DNA from: DASWIP01 sp036397635 | GTDB taxonomy: Bacteria > Actinomycetota > AC-67 | Assembly: GCA_036397635.1 (NCBI GenBank) | Contig: DASWIP010000057.1 | Span: 30,606 to 94,605, forward strand | Reading direction: 5' to 3' | Length of the DNA stretch: 64,000 nt | Shown: one piece after another, positions 40,769 through 52,004 of the stretch | How the letters are laid out: the number at the start of each line of letters is the position of its first letter | Position numbering within the stretch: position 1 is the first letter of the stretch | Made by a program: the position numbers and the translations under genes | Notes under the pieces: model-generated | Seen by the model: only the letters and a program-made list of their open reading frames with translations | Database searches by the model: none | Told to the model about the DNA's origin: nothing

Positions 40769-41743
40769 ATGGCCGATAAGGCGCCGCATTACTACGGCGG
40801 TCAGGCCCTCCTTGAGGGCGTGATGATGCGCGGCAAAGACACCTGGGCCGTCGCGGTCCGCCGGCCCAACGCCGACATCTACGTCGAGACTCACCAGGTG
40901 AAGGGCCTCGCCGCGCGTCACCCGGCCTTCCGCAAGCCCTTCGTGCGCGGGATCGCGGTGATGGGCGACTCGCTCTCGATCGGACTGCGAGCGATGATGA
41001 TCGCCGCGAACCAGTCCCTCGCGGAGGACGAGAAGCTCACGCCTAAGCAGATGGGTTTCACGATCGCGTTTGCGGTCGCGGCCTTCATCGGGATCTTCAT
41101 CGTCCTGCCGAACCTGCTCGGCAACGCGACCAACGACAAGGACACCATCGCCAGCCATCTCATCGAGGGTGCGATCCGGTTGGGGATCTTCGTCGGCTAC
41201 CTGGTGCTGATCTCGTTCATCCGTGAGATCCGTCGCGTCTTCCAGTACCACGGTGCCGAGCACAAGACGATCGCCGCGTACGAAGCCGAGGAACCGGTGC
41301 TCGAGCCCGCCGCCGTGGACAAGTACTCGACCCTGCACGTCCGGTGCGGCACCAATTTCCTGATCATCGTGGTGCTGCTGACGGTCGTGGTCTACTCGTT
41401 CCTGGGACGTCCGGCGTTGTGGCTGCAGCTCCTCGAGCGCGTCGGCATGGTGTTCGTGCTCGCCGGCATCAGCTACGAGGGGCTTCGGCTCGGCGCCGCG
41501 CACGGCGACAACCCGATCGTGCGCGCGCTGATGAAGCCGGGCCTGTGGCTGCAGAAGATCACGACCCGGCCGCCGGATCGGGATCAGATCGAGGTCGCGA
41601 TCCGCTCGTTCGAGGCCGTCCTGCCCCCCGAGCAGCGCACGATGGTCGCCGCGCTGCCGTCGCCGCTCGTCCACGGGGATTCGCTGGGTGGATACGGCGA
41701 CGTGCATGCCGACGACGACGGTTCGGGCGAGCCCGAGCGTTAG
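40769..41743 (+). CDS. DUF1385 family membrane protein
   Basis: The 324-residue protein has the family start YYGGQALLEGVMMRGKDTWAVAVRRPN and four or five membrane segments (from about 95 to 240), with FQYHGAEHKTIAAYEA and STLHVRCGTNFLIIVVLL between them and YEGLRLGAAH later. DUF1385 genes sit between rpmE and prfA in many bacteria; the function is unknown. The conserved HGAEHK motif suggests metal binding. Confidence 0.92.
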   Translation: MADKAPHYYGGQALLEGVMMRGKDTWAVAVRRPNADIYVETHQVKGLAARHPAFRKPFVRGIAVMGDSLSIGLRAMMIAANQSLAEDEKLTPKQMGFTIAFAVAAFIGIFIVLPNLLGNATNDKDTIASHLIEGAIRLGIFVGYLVLISFIREIRRVFQYHGAEHKTIAAYEAEEPVLEPAAVDKYSTLHVRCGTNFLIIVVLLTVVVYSFLGRPALWLQLLERVGMVFVLAGISYEGLRLGAAHGDNPIVRALMKPGLWLQKITTRPPDRDQIEVAIRSFEAVLPPEQRTMVAALPSPLVHGDSLGGYGDVHADDDGSGEPER

Positions 41744-41793
41744 CGCCGCTCCCGCCTCCGTCCGCAGGTACACTTCGATCCCGGTTGATCCCT

Positions 41794-42893
<1,100 letters not shown>

Positions 42894-42897
<4 letters not shown>

Positions 42898-43754
42898 GGA
42901 TCGCTGACGAGTTGGCGCGCGCCGAAGGGGCCCTTGTCGATGCCGGCGTGCCGACCGCGCGCCACGACGCGGAATGGATGCTCGCGCACGTGCTCGGACG
43001 TCGCAGAGGAGCAGTGGTGCTCTCGGCGGAGGAGAGCTTCCCGAACGGCGCGTTCGAGCGGTTCTGCGACATGGTGGCGCGGCGCGTGAAGCGAGAGCCG
43101 CTCGCGTACGTCATCGGCACCGTGAACTTCCGCGGCATCGAGCTCGAGGTCGGCCCGGGTTGTCTGGTCCCGCGGCCCGAGACCGAGATCACCGCCGAGC
43201 GGGCGATATCGCGCGCCCGCGCCCGCGGCCCGCGTCCGACCCTCGTGGACGTGGGCACGGGCTGCGGGGCGATCGCGATCGCGCTCGCCGCTGAGGTCCC
43301 CGAAGCTCGCATCTTCGCCACCGAGGTGTCCGCCGCGGCGCGCGGGTGGGCGTTGCGCAACCTCGCGCGCACCGGCCTTCGCGCGACGCTGTTGCCGGGT
43401 GATCTTCTCAGCCCTCTGCATCCGGCCCTCGGCGGAGGCGTCGACGTGGTCGTGTCCAATCCGCCCTACGTCCCGGATGAGGAGTGGGACGATCTCGAGG
43501 ACGAGGTGCGGCGCTACGAACCTCGCGACGCGGTCGTCGGCGGTCCGACGGGCCTGGAGGTGATCCTGGATCTGCTCGAGCAGGTGCGCATCTGGCTGGC
43601 ACCCGGCGGAGCGATCGTGCTCGAGATCGCGCCGTCTCAGGGCGAGAAGGTCAAGCGACTGCTCGAGATCATCGGGTACGCGGACGCGCGCATCACCAAG
43701 GATATGGCTGGGCGGGACCGCGTGGTCGAGGCGACGTGGCGGGGGCAGTGGTGA
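42894..43754 (+). CDS. prmC: Release-factor glutamine methyltransferase
   Basis: The 286-residue protein has a helical N-terminal domain and a SAM-dependent Rossmann domain: LVDVGTGCGAIAIALAAEVPEARIFATEVS and the catalytic NPPY in VVVSNPPYVPDEEW. REPLAYVIGTVNFRGIELEVGPGCLVPRPETE is characteristic of PrmC. Start GTG overlaps the prfA stop. Confidence 0.95.
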
Positions 43755-44389
43755 GCGAGATCATCTCGATCTCCCAGGATCGCGACGCCGCGATGACTCG
43801 GGCGCGCGGTGCGCTGCGCGCCGGCGAATGCGTGGTCATGCCGACCGATACCGTGTACGGGATCGGCGCCGACGCGTTCAACGGCGAGGCAACCGGCCGG
43901 ATCTTCGAGCTCAAGCGCCGACCGCGCTCGCTCCCCCTGCCGATCCTGGTGTCGCGACCCAAGCAGGCCTGGGCACTGTCGTCCCACGTGCCGCCCGAGG
44001 CGACCGAGCTTGTCGCAGCGTTCTGGCCGGGCGCGCTCACGTTGATCCTCCCTGAGACCGAGCTGACCTGGGAGATCGGCGACACGCGCGGCGGCGTGGC
44101 GGTGCGGATGCCGGCGCACGACGACCTGCTCGCGCTGCTCGAATCGGTTGGACCGCTTGCCGTCACCAGCGCCAACGTCACGGGCTTGCCGACCCCCCCG
44201 ACCGTGCAAGAGATCGCGGAGGTCTTCGGCGATGGCGTGGGCGTCTACCTCGACGGAGGCACGTCGCCGTCGGAGCAGGGCTCCACGATCGTGGATCTCG
44301 CCAAGGATGCGCCGGTTCTGGTACGCGAAGGCGCGATACCGGCGAGCGAGATCGAGCGCGTGCTCGACGCGCCGGTTGCGCGCGCCTGA
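43751..44389 (+). CDS. L-threonylcarbamoyladenylate synthase (Sua5/YrdC family)
   Basis: The 212-residue protein makes threonylcarbamoyl-AMP for tRNA t6A. VVMPTDTVYGIGADAFN, IFELKRRPRSLPLPILV, FWPGALTLIL, GGVAVRMPAHDDLLALL and LAVTSANVTGLPTPPT are YrdC landmarks. There is no C-terminal Sua5 domain. GTG start overlaps the prmC stop. This gene order prfA-prmC-sua5 is conserved. Confidence 0.94.
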   Translation: MSEIISISQDRDAAMTRARGALRAGECVVMPTDTVYGIGADAFNGEATGRIFELKRRPRSLPLPILVSRPKQAWALSSHVPPEATELVAAFWPGALTLILPETELTWEIGDTRGGVAVRMPAHDDLLALLESVGPLAVTSANVTGLPTPPTVQEIAEVFGDGVGVYLDGGTSPSEQGSTIVDLAKDAPVLVREGAIPASEIERVLDAPVARA

Positions 44390-44407
44390 AGACTCGGTTG
44401 CGCGCGG

Positions 44408-44857
44408 TTAGCGCAGCGCCTTCGAAACCTCGAACGTGTCCCGGTAGATCTCCGCCGTCCTGCGTCGCCGCGCGCGACGCTCTTCGACATCGCCGGCGAG
44501 CGCATCGTGGACGGCGTCCTCGATCTCGCGCGAGCCGAACGGCTTGGTGATGTGGTCGAGCACACCGAGCATCGCCTCGTGCACGCCGCGCCCGTCTTCC
44601 TCATCCAGAGCCGAGACGACGACCACCTTCAGGTCGTTACCGCCGGGTAGATCGTTCATCTTCTCGAGTACCTCGTACCCGCTCATCTCGGGCAGCATCA
44701 GATCCAGCAGCACGAGGTCGAACGGGTTGGAGCCGATGTGGGTGAGCGCCTCTTCACCCGTCTCGGCCGATGTCACCGAATGTCCGCCGAGGCTCAGGAT
44801 GGCGCGTATGAGAGCTCGGACTGGGGGATCGTCCTCGACGATGAGGATGCGAGCCAC
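44408..44857 (-). CDS. Single-domain response regulator
   Basis: The 149-residue protein has a receiver domain (RILIVEDDPPVRALIRAIL, LVLLDLMLPEMSGYEVL with phospho-acceptor Asp about 52, VVVVSALDEEDG, ITKPFGSREIEDAV) and a 30-residue basic tail (VEERRARRRRTAEIYRDTFEV). No output domain is present. It follows a second response regulator in the same direction, and both are inserted in the conserved sua5-rpiB interval. Confidence 0.88.
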   Translation of the reverse strand: MARILIVEDDPPVRALIRAILSLGGHSVTSAETGEEALTHIGSNPFDLVLLDLMLPEMSGYEVLEKMNDLPGGNDLKVVVVSALDEEDGRGVHEAMLGVLDHITKPFGSREIEDAVHDALAGDVEERRARRRRTAEIYRDTFEVSKALR

Positions 44858-44897
44858 GATGGCCTTTCCCGGCGCCGCCCTGGCGCCGTCCCTAGGT

Positions 44898-45329
44898 CTA
44901 TCGTCCTAGGTGTTTCTCCCGCGCGCCATGGCTCGAATGGGTCATTCCGTGAAACTCGTCGCGGTTCGGTCGGGCTTGGTTCGACGACAGGGCGCGTTCG
45001 ATCGTCCCGAGCAGCGTCTCTATCTGGAGCGGCTTCGTCACTGTGGCCGTCCCGGGCACGCCGGAGGCGGGTCGCTCGGTGCCGATGATCGCGATCACGG
45101 GCATGCGTCCCCGGTCCGGCAGCTCCCGGGCCAGCTCGAGCAGCTCGTATCCGCACACCCCAGAGGTCGTCGCGTCGAGCAGCATCAGGTCGAAGGGGCG
45201 CGCGCGCAGCCGCCGCATCGCGTCCTCCCCGGTGTGCGCCATCGTCACGTCGTGCTCGGCGAGAGCGAGAACCGCCTCGAGCATCCCGTGGATGTGGGGA
45301 TCGTCGTTCACGACCAGAATCCGTGCCAT
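44898..45329 (-). CDS. Divergent single-domain response regulator
   Basis: The 143-residue receiver has RILVVNDDPHIHGMLEAVL, phospho-acceptor Asp in FDLMLLDATTSGVCGYELLEL and the conserved lysine in TATVTKPLQIETLLGTIE. The switch Ser/Thr strand is unusual (VIAIIGTERP), and the C-terminal 25 residues are His- and Arg-rich (FHGMTHSSHGAREKHLGR). The gene precedes the other response regulator by 40 nt; they are probably paralogues in one transcript. AGGAGGAGTC precedes the ATG. Confidence 0.85.
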   Translation of the reverse strand: MARILVVNDDPHIHGMLEAVLALAEHDVTMAHTGEDAMRRLRARPFDLMLLDATTSGVCGYELLELARELPDRGRMPVIAIIGTERPASGVPGTATVTKPLQIETLLGTIERALSSNQARPNRDEFHGMTHSSHGAREKHLGR

Positions 45330-45505
45330 GACTCCTCCTGCTTCCGGGACAGGTATCGGGGCCCATGGCCAAAGGCCGCATGGTTCGGAAGGACGAGATC
45401 GGCTAGTCGGCCCTACTGAAGGGCGTCAGCGATGCGTAAGTGCCGGCTCGATGCTCGGACCGGAAGGGTCGGGGAGCGCCAGCACGAAACCTCCTCACGC
45501 CTCGG

Positions 45506-45511
45506 TAATAT
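45506..45511 (+). promoter_or_regulatory. -10 box of leaderless phosphatase gene
   Basis: TAATAT ends 8 nt before the GTG start. No ribosome-binding site is seen in between. Confidence 0.45.
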
Positions 45512-45519
45512 CGGTGGTC

Positions 45520-45978
45520 GTGAAGGAGATCATCGTGGTCTGCTACGGCAACATCTGTCGCTCGCCGATCGGTGAGGTGCTGCTTCAGCGTACGCTCGAT
45601 GATCGGCTGGGTGAGGGCCGCGTGCTGGTCACCTCGGCGGGGATCGGCGCCGACGACGGCCGGCCGCCATCCCAGGGCACGGTTCGTTCGATGCAAGCGC
45701 GCGGCTTCGACGTGCGTCGCCTGCGCTCGACATATCTGACGCCGCATCTCGCGCGCCGGGCTTGGCGTATCTACTGCATGGAGGACTACCAAGTGCGCCG
45801 GGTGCGCGAGCTGCTCGCGGACGATGGAGACAAGGTGATGCTGCTCGACGGGGAAGAGGTCCCCGACCCACTCGGGTCATCCCAGGACGCGTACGACGCG
45901 GTGGCGACGCAGATCGAGCGGTTGCTACCGCAAGTGGTGGCCGACATCGAAGGTGCGTTGGCTGCCGAGGACAGCTAA
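45520..45978 (+). CDS. Low-molecular-weight protein-tyrosine phosphatase family protein
   Basis: The 152-residue protein starts VKEIIVVCYGNICRSPIGEVLL, containing the CX5R active site (Cys8, Arg14), and has the general-acid loop EEVPDPLGSSQDAY near residue 115. It dephosphorylates phosphotyrosine, phosphoarginine or sugar phosphates. Another in-frame GTG lies two codons upstream. Genes of this family often precede rpiB-glyA in Actinomycetota. Confidence 0.9.
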   Translation: MKEIIVVCYGNICRSPIGEVLLQRTLDDRLGEGRVLVTSAGIGADDGRPPSQGTVRSMQARGFDVRRLRSTYLTPHLARRAWRIYCMEDYQVRRVRELLADDGDKVMLLDGEEVPDPLGSSQDAYDAVATQIERLLPQVVADIEGALAAEDS

Positions 45979-46012
45979 AGGCGAACGCGCGGCTCGACCC
46001 AGGCCGGACTGT

Positions 46013-46018
46013 TAGACT
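46013..46018 (+). promoter_or_regulatory. Candidate -10 box of the rpiB-glyA-wecA operon
   Basis: TAGACT lies 76 nt before the rpiB ATG. The same hexamer precedes several other transcription units here. Confidence 0.4.
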
Positions 46019-46094
46019 TGCCCGACGAGACACGTCGGTCGCCCTTTCCCGCCGCCCGCCGGCCGCGACCGCCGGCTTACCGGCAGGAGGATGG

Positions 46095-46555
46095 ATGCGC
46101 ATCGCCCTCGGATCTGATCACGCTGGCTTCCGCTACAAGGAGATGTTCAAAGGTGTCCTGCGGGAGATGGGCCACGACGTCCAGGACCTGGGGGTCGAGT
46201 CCGACGCGATGGCAGCCGATTACACCGAGATCTCCGAGGCGGTCGCGCGCGCGGTGGTCGAGGCCCGTGCAGACCGGGGCGTGATCGTGGCGGGCTCGGG
46301 CAACGGGGAGGCGATCGTCGCCAATAAGATTCACGGGATCCGGGCGACGGTGTGCAACGACGTGTACACGGCTGAGATGGCGCGCAGGCACAACGACGCG
46401 AACATTCTGTGCGTCGGCCAGCGCGTGATGGGCGAGCCGGTCGCACGCAAGATCCTCGAGATCTGGATGACCACCGAGTTCGAGGGCGGGCGCCACCAGC
46501 CTCGCCTCGACAACATCCGCGCGCTCGAGGAGCGGCTCGGGAAGGAGTACGGAGG

Positions 46556-46559
<4 letters not shown>
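46095..46559 (+). CDS. rpiB: Ribose 5-phosphate isomerase B
   Basis: The 154-residue protein interconverts ribose 5-phosphate and ribulose 5-phosphate. MRIALGSDHAGFRYKEMFKGVL, DYTEISEAVARAVVEARADRGVIVAGSGNGEAIVANKIHGIRATVCNDVYTAEMARRHNDANILCVG contain the catalytic and phosphate-binding residues of the RpiB family. GGCAGGAGG precedes the ATG. The glyA ATG overlaps its stop. Confidence 0.95.
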
Positions 46560-47824
<1,265 letters not shown>

Positions 47825-47834
47825 TGCACGCGCG

Positions 47835-48947
47835 GTGAAGTCGTACCTGATCGTCTTCGCCGTCGCATTCGGTGTCTCATATCTCGCCACGCCGGTCGTG
47901 CGGCGGCTGGTGATGGCGCTGGGCGGGGTGGACGTCCCGGAAGATCGGAAGGTCCATCGCGAGCCGACGCCGACGATGGGCGGGCTGGCGATGTACCTCG
48001 CCTTGATCGCGTCCCTGGTGACCGCGCGGCTGCTGCCGGGGCTCCGGGACCTGTTCCGTGAATCCTCCGAGCCCTACGGCGTCGCGATCGCGGCGACCGT
48101 TCTGGTCATGGTGGGCATCGTTGACGACCTGCGTGGGATGCGCGCGCGCACCAAGCTCGCCGGGCAGATGCTCGCGGCGGGAGTCTTGGTGCTGTTCGGC
48201 GTGCAGGTCTTCTACTTCTGGATCCCCGGAGTGGGGGTGCTGTCGCTGTCGAGCGACCTTGCCGCGCTGCTGACCGTGGTGTGGACGGTGGCGCTGATCA
48301 ACGCGGTGAACCTGATCGACGGGCTGGACGGCCTCGCGGTCGGGGTCACCTCGATCGCAGCGGTCACATTCTTCATCTATGCCTACCAGACCTCCGAAGG
48401 CGCGGATACCACGGCCGAGCTGCTGACCATCGCCGTGGCGGGGATGGGGCTCGGGTTCCTGCGGCACAACTTCAACCCGGCTCGGATCTTCATGGGGGAC
48501 GCCGGGAGCATGCTGCTCGGGGTCCTGCTCGCCAGCGCCACCGTCAGCGGGATCAGCAGGACGACCGAACCGCAGTTCATCGATGTCGCCGGATTCATCG
48601 TGCCCGTACTGCTCCCCGTGTTCGTGCTCGCGATCCCGCTAGCCGACGCGAGCTTCGCGATCATGCGTCGGGTCCGCGAGGGCAGACCGGTCTTCCATCC
48701 CGATAAGCAGCACATCCACCACTGGCTCCTCGACATGGCAGGCAGCCATCGTCAAGCAGTCTTGGTGATGTACCTGTGGAGCGTGATGCTGGCCGCAGCG
48801 GCGCTGGTGCTCGCGCTCGGTCCGGGACTTGCGTGGCGGATCGTGTCCGGGACGATCGGCGCGACACTGGTCGTCTCGATCGTCGTGTTCCCTCGGCTGT
48901 TCCGGCGCCGGGCGACCGTGGTCGATGTGCCCGAGCGTCTCGGGTGA
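47835..48947 (+). CDS. WecA/TagO-type undecaprenyl-phosphate sugar-1-phosphate transferase
   Basis: The 370-residue membrane protein has about eleven hydrophobic segments. The cytoplasmic loops contain DVPEDRKVHREPTPTMGG, VDDLRGMRARTKLAGQ (the DD motif), NAVNLIDGLDGLAVG and FNPARIFMGDAGSML. The HIHHWLLDMAGSH stretch matches WecA-type enzymes and not MraY. It links GlcNAc-1-phosphate to undecaprenyl phosphate to start cell-wall polymer synthesis. GTG start 10 nt after glyA. Confidence 0.93.
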   Translation: MKSYLIVFAVAFGVSYLATPVVRRLVMALGGVDVPEDRKVHREPTPTMGGLAMYLALIASLVTARLLPGLRDLFRESSEPYGVAIAATVLVMVGIVDDLRGMRARTKLAGQMLAAGVLVLFGVQVFYFWIPGVGVLSLSSDLAALLTVVWTVALINAVNLIDGLDGLAVGVTSIAAVTFFIYAYQTSEGADTTAELLTIAVAGMGLGFLRHNFNPARIFMGDAGSMLLGVLLASATVSGISRTTEPQFIDVAGFIVPVLLPVFVLAIPLADASFAIMRRVREGRPVFHPDKQHIHHWLLDMAGSHRQAVLVMYLWSVMLAAAALVLALGPGLAWRIVSGTIGATLVVSIVVFPRLFRRRATVVDVPERLG

Positions 48948-49054
48948 GGGGCCGATTTGCGCTCGGGCCCAGAGTTTGGGAAACTTTTCACAAGCGAAGC
49001 GCGCGCCGCATCCAAAATGGCCTCTGACCTGCGGAAATGGTTGGACCGCCCTTT

Positions 49055-49083
49055 TTGACGCGTCGCAGGGGGTGACGTATAGG
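49055..49083 (+). promoter_or_regulatory. Candidate promoter of the ATP synthase operon
   Basis: TTGACG and TATAGG are 17 nt apart in a relatively AT-rich gap. The -10 box directly abuts the annotated ATG, so transcription would begin just inside the frame. Either the start is further downstream, or another promoter is used. Confidence 0.4.
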
Positions 49084-49350
49084 ATGCCTCGCACCGCCGA
49101 TCCCGAGACACGACGAGAGTTCTCTCGTGGTGCCGGGGAGGCCTGGACGATGGTGGCGGATCTGGTGACCGCCACCGGCGTCTGGGCGGCGATCGGGTTC
49201 GGTCTGGATCGATGGCTTGGCACCTGGCCGTTCCTGTTCACGATCGGCGCGGTGGTGGGGCACGCGACGGGGATCTACATGCTCTTCCAACGATCACAAA
49301 GGATGACCGAGCGCGTGCGCGCACGCATGACTGGGAGGCGGGGAGCGTGA
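49084..49350 (+). CDS. AtpZ/AtpI-like small membrane protein
   Basis: The 88-residue protein has two membrane helices (VADLVTATGVWAAIGFGLDRWLG and PFLFTIGAVVGHATGIYMLFQ) separated by the DRWLGTWP turn typical of AtpZ, which aids c-ring assembly or Mg2+ handling. The ATG lacks a ribosome-binding site. An ATG at residue 23 preceded by GGGGAGG is a possible alternative that still keeps both helices, although residues 10-22 look family-like. It heads the atp operon. Confidence 0.82.
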   Translation: MPRTADPETRREFSRGAGEAWTMVADLVTATGVWAAIGFGLDRWLGTWPFLFTIGAVVGHATGIYMLFQRSQRMTERVRARMTGRRGA

Positions 49351-49769
49351 GCGGAGAGACGCGTATCGTCCGCGGCGCCCTGGTCTGGGGTGCGGCGATC
49401 GCCGTACCCGCGGTCGGGCTGGCTTACTTGCTCCGCGGGAGCAACGGCGCCGTGTCCGTGGGGATCGCGTCCGGGCTCGTGCTGACCAACGCCGCCGCCG
49501 CCGCCGGCCTCAGCGCGCTCGCCGGTCGCATCTCCACCATCGCGGCGGCGATGATCTCCCTCCCCAGCTTCGCCGTCCGGATGCTGCTGATCTTCCTTGC
49601 CCTGGTGTGGTTGGAGGGGCAGCCGGGGATCGATCGGCCCGCATTCGCGCTGACATTCAGCATCGGCGTCATGCTCGTGATCCTGCTCGAGGCCAGGGGC
49701 TGGAAACGGACCCCGTGGCTCGCTACAACGTTCGGCCCGGCGCGCACGGAGATGGAGGACGGATCGTGA
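49347..49769 (+). CDS. ATP synthase subunit I-like membrane protein
   Basis: The 140-residue protein has four hydrophobic segments (about 10-28, 35-55, 65-87 and 98-118), matching the small AtpI-type proteins that precede subunit a. Sequence conservation in this family is low; position between AtpZ and AtpB is the main argument. Start GTG overlaps the previous stop, and its own stop overlaps the atpB GTG. Confidence 0.78.
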   Translation: MSGETRIVRGALVWGAAIAVPAVGLAYLLRGSNGAVSVGIASGLVLTNAAAAAGLSALAGRISTIAAAMISLPSFAVRMLLIFLALVWLEGQPGIDRPAFALTFSIGVMLVILLEARGWKRTPWLATTFGPARTEMEDGS

Positions 49770-50578
49770 ACCTACCTGTGATCTTCGCCGTTGCGGCGGA
49801 AGCCGCCGAGGAGGCCGGTAAGCCGTTCCATACACCCGCGGCCGGCGATCTGTTCAACTTCGCGCCCCTGTACGACGGCGCGCCCGAATGGCTGACCTAT
49901 CCCATGGTCATCATGACCGTGGTGACGGTCGTGCTGGGGGCCTTCTTCTGGAAGGCGTTCGCGAAGCCCAAGCTGGTTCCCGTGGGCGCGCAGAACCTGG
50001 GGGAGGCAGGGGTCGATTTCGTTCGGAATCAGATCGCCAACCCGGTGCTTGGCCCTGAGGGAGCGAAGTGGACACCGTTCCTCACGGTGATGTTCTTCTG
50101 GGTGCTGCTCCTGAATGTGATGGGGATCATCCCCGGCGTTCAGTTCCCGGTGACCAGCCGCATGGCTATCCCCGCGATGCTCGCGGCGATCGCGTGGCTC
50201 ATCTACAACACCATCGGGATCCGTAATCAGGGCTTCTTCGGCTATTTCAAGAACATGATGTTCCCGCCGGGCGTTCCCAAGATCATCTACGTGCTGCTCG
50301 CACCGATCGAGCTGATCTCGACGGTGCTCGTGCGACCGCTGACGCTGGCCGTCCGACTCTTCGCCAACATGGTGGCGGGTCACATGATCCTGGCCGTGCT
50401 GTTCATCGGGACCGGCGTCTTCTTCGCAAGCGGGATCGGCAAGGTCACCTTCGTGCTGCCTTTCCTTTTCGGCACCATCATGACCGGCTTCGAGATCTTC
50501 GTCGCCGGGATGCAAGCGTTCATCATCACGATCCTGACGGCGGTGTACATCGCCGGCGCACAGGAGGCGCACCACTAG
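49766..50578 (+). CDS. atpB: ATP synthase F0 subunit a
   Basis: The 270-residue membrane protein has five to six helices. Helix 5 contains LVRPLTLAVRLFANMVAGHMIL with the essential arginine of the proton channel; LIELISTVLVRPL and FEIFVAGMQAFIITILTAVYIAGA are conserved. It forms the half-channels with the c-ring. The first 20 residues are hydrophobic then acidic. GTG start in a GTGA overlap. Confidence 0.95.
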   Translation: MNLPVIFAVAAEAAEEAGKPFHTPAAGDLFNFAPLYDGAPEWLTYPMVIMTVVTVVLGAFFWKAFAKPKLVPVGAQNLGEAGVDFVRNQIANPVLGPEGAKWTPFLTVMFFWVLLLNVMGIIPGVQFPVTSRMAIPAMLAAIAWLIYNTIGIRNQGFFGYFKNMMFPPGVPKIIYVLLAPIELISTVLVRPLTLAVRLFANMVAGHMILAVLFIGTGVFFASGIGKVTFVLPFLFGTIMTGFEIFVAGMQAFIITILTAVYIAGAQEAHH

Positions 50579-50629
50579 ACAGGGAGTCGGCGGCTCGGGA
50601 CAACCGGGCGACGGAACAGGGAGGAACGG

Positions 50630-50893
50630 ATGGAATTTCTCGCAACGATGGTCGTGCTGGCGCAGGAGGCCGCGACTACCATCGACATGGCGCCCATCGG
50701 CAAAGGCCTCGTTTACGGCCTCGCGGCGATCGGCCCCGGCATCGGGATCGGCATCGTCTTCGGCAAGGCGATCGAGGCCGTGGCGCGCCAGCCGGAGGCC
50801 CAGGGGCTCGTTCAGCCGCTGATGTTCCTGGGCTTCGCCCTCGCGGAAGCGCTGGCCCTCTTCGGGTTCGTGCTCTTCTTCATCCTCGGATAA
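50630..50893 (+). CDS. atpE: ATP synthase F0 subunit c
   Basis: The 87-residue proteolipid has helix 1 with the GPGIGIGIVFG glycine motif, the polar loop ARQPE (about 52-56) and helix 2 with the ion-binding Glu73 in FALAEALALFGF. The residues around Glu73 look like a proton-binding site, without the Na+-type Gln/Thr set. About 18 N-terminal residues precede helix 1. GGGAGGAACGG precedes the ATG. Confidence 0.96.
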   Translation: MEFLATMVVLAQEAATTIDMAPIGKGLVYGLAAIGPGIGIGIVFGKAIEAVARQPEAQGLVQPLMFLGFALAEALALFGFVLFFILG

Positions 50894-50903
50894 GGAGAGG
50901 GAC

Positions 50904-51464
50904 ATGCTCGCATCGATCATCGTTCTGGCGCAGGAGGCCGAGGAGGCCCACGAGCTCCGGGTGCTACCCGCATTCGATGAGCTCCTGTGGGGCTCGCTCG
51001 CGTTCCTTCTGCTCGTGGCATTCCTCTTGAAGTTCGCGTTCCCGCGCCTGAAGACCGGCTTGGAGGAGCGGACCAAGCGCATCCAGGGGCAGCTGGAGGA
51101 GGCCGAGCGCGTCAAGCGCGACGCCGACCAGGTGCTCGAGCAGTACCGCGCGCAGCTCAGCGATGCCCGTGCGGAGGTGCAGCGCATCATCGACGAGGGC
51201 AAGCGCACGGCGGAGGCGATGAAGGACGACATCATCGCCAAGGCCGAGGCGCAGGCGCGCGAGGTCGTACAGCGCGCGCAGGCCGACGTCGCCGGTGAGC
51301 GCGACCGCGCGATGGCCTCGCTCCGCGACACGCTACGCGATCTGTCGATCCAGCTCGCCGGCCGCGTCATCGAGAAGGAGCTGTCCTCCTCGGAGGCGCA
51401 CCGCGCGCTGGTGGATCGCGCGATCGAGGAGCTCTCCGGAGCGGGGAACGGTAGGTCGTCGTGA
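50904..51464 (+). CDS. atpF: ATP synthase F0 subunit b
   Basis: The 186-residue protein has one N-terminal membrane helix (LLWGSLAFLLLVAFLLKFAFPRL, about 28-50) and a long charged coiled coil to residue 180 that forms the peripheral stalk. EGKRTAEAMKDDIIAKAEAQAREVVQRAQADVAGERDRA is typical. GGAGAGGGAC precedes the ATG. Confidence 0.95.
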   Translation: MLASIIVLAQEAEEAHELRVLPAFDELLWGSLAFLLLVAFLLKFAFPRLKTGLEERTKRIQGQLEEAERVKRDADQVLEQYRAQLSDARAEVQRIIDEGKRTAEAMKDDIIAKAEAQAREVVQRAQADVAGERDRAMASLRDTLRDLSIQLAGRVIEKELSSSEAHRALVDRAIEELSGAGNGRSS

Positions 51465-52003
51465 GCCTCGTAGATCCCCGCGTCCAGGGCTATGCCGCCG
51501 CGCTGGTGCAGGTGGCGCAAGCCGAGGGCGCGCTCGAGCAGGTGGAGGACGAGCTGTTCCGGTTCGCCCGCACCGTCGAGAACGAAGCCCGGCTGCGCGA
51601 CGCGCTGACCGACATCAACCTGCCGGCCGAACACCGGGCGCGCATGGTGTCAGAACTGCTCGGATCGAAGGCGTCTCCGCACACGGTCAACCTGATCGCG
51701 TTCGTGGTTCAGCAGGGACGTGCCCGCGACCTGCCGGCGATCATCGACTCGGTGGTGCAGCTGGCGGCGGCCGAGCGCGCGAAGGCGGTCGCCGAGGTTC
51801 GCTCGGCGGTCCCCTTGGATGGGGAGCAGCAGGCCAAGCTCAAGGCCGCGCTCGAGCAGGCGACCGGCAAGCAGCTCGAGCTCAAGGTCGTGGTGGACCC
51901 GTCGGTGATCGGCGGGCTCCTCGCGCGCGTGGGGGACCTGGTGTTCGACGCCTCGGTGCGCCGCCGCCTGGAACTCGCCAAGGAACACCTCGGGAGAAGT
52001 TGA
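51461..52003 (+). CDS. atpH: ATP synthase F1 subunit delta
   Basis: The 180-residue protein links F1 to subunit b. It has the helical N-domain (VDPRVQGYAAALVQVAQAEGALEQVEDELFRFARTV) and the C-terminal strand region DPSVIGGLLARVGDLVFDASVRRRLELAKEHL. It starts with GTG in a GTGA overlap with atpF. Confidence 0.94.
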   Translation: MSLVDPRVQGYAAALVQVAQAEGALEQVEDELFRFARTVENEARLRDALTDINLPAEHRARMVSELLGSKASPHTVNLIAFVVQQGRARDLPAIIDSVVQLAAAERAKAVAEVRSAVPLDGEQQAKLKAALEQATGKQLELKVVVDPSVIGGLLARVGDLVFDASVRRRLELAKEHLGRS

Positions 52004-52004
52004 C

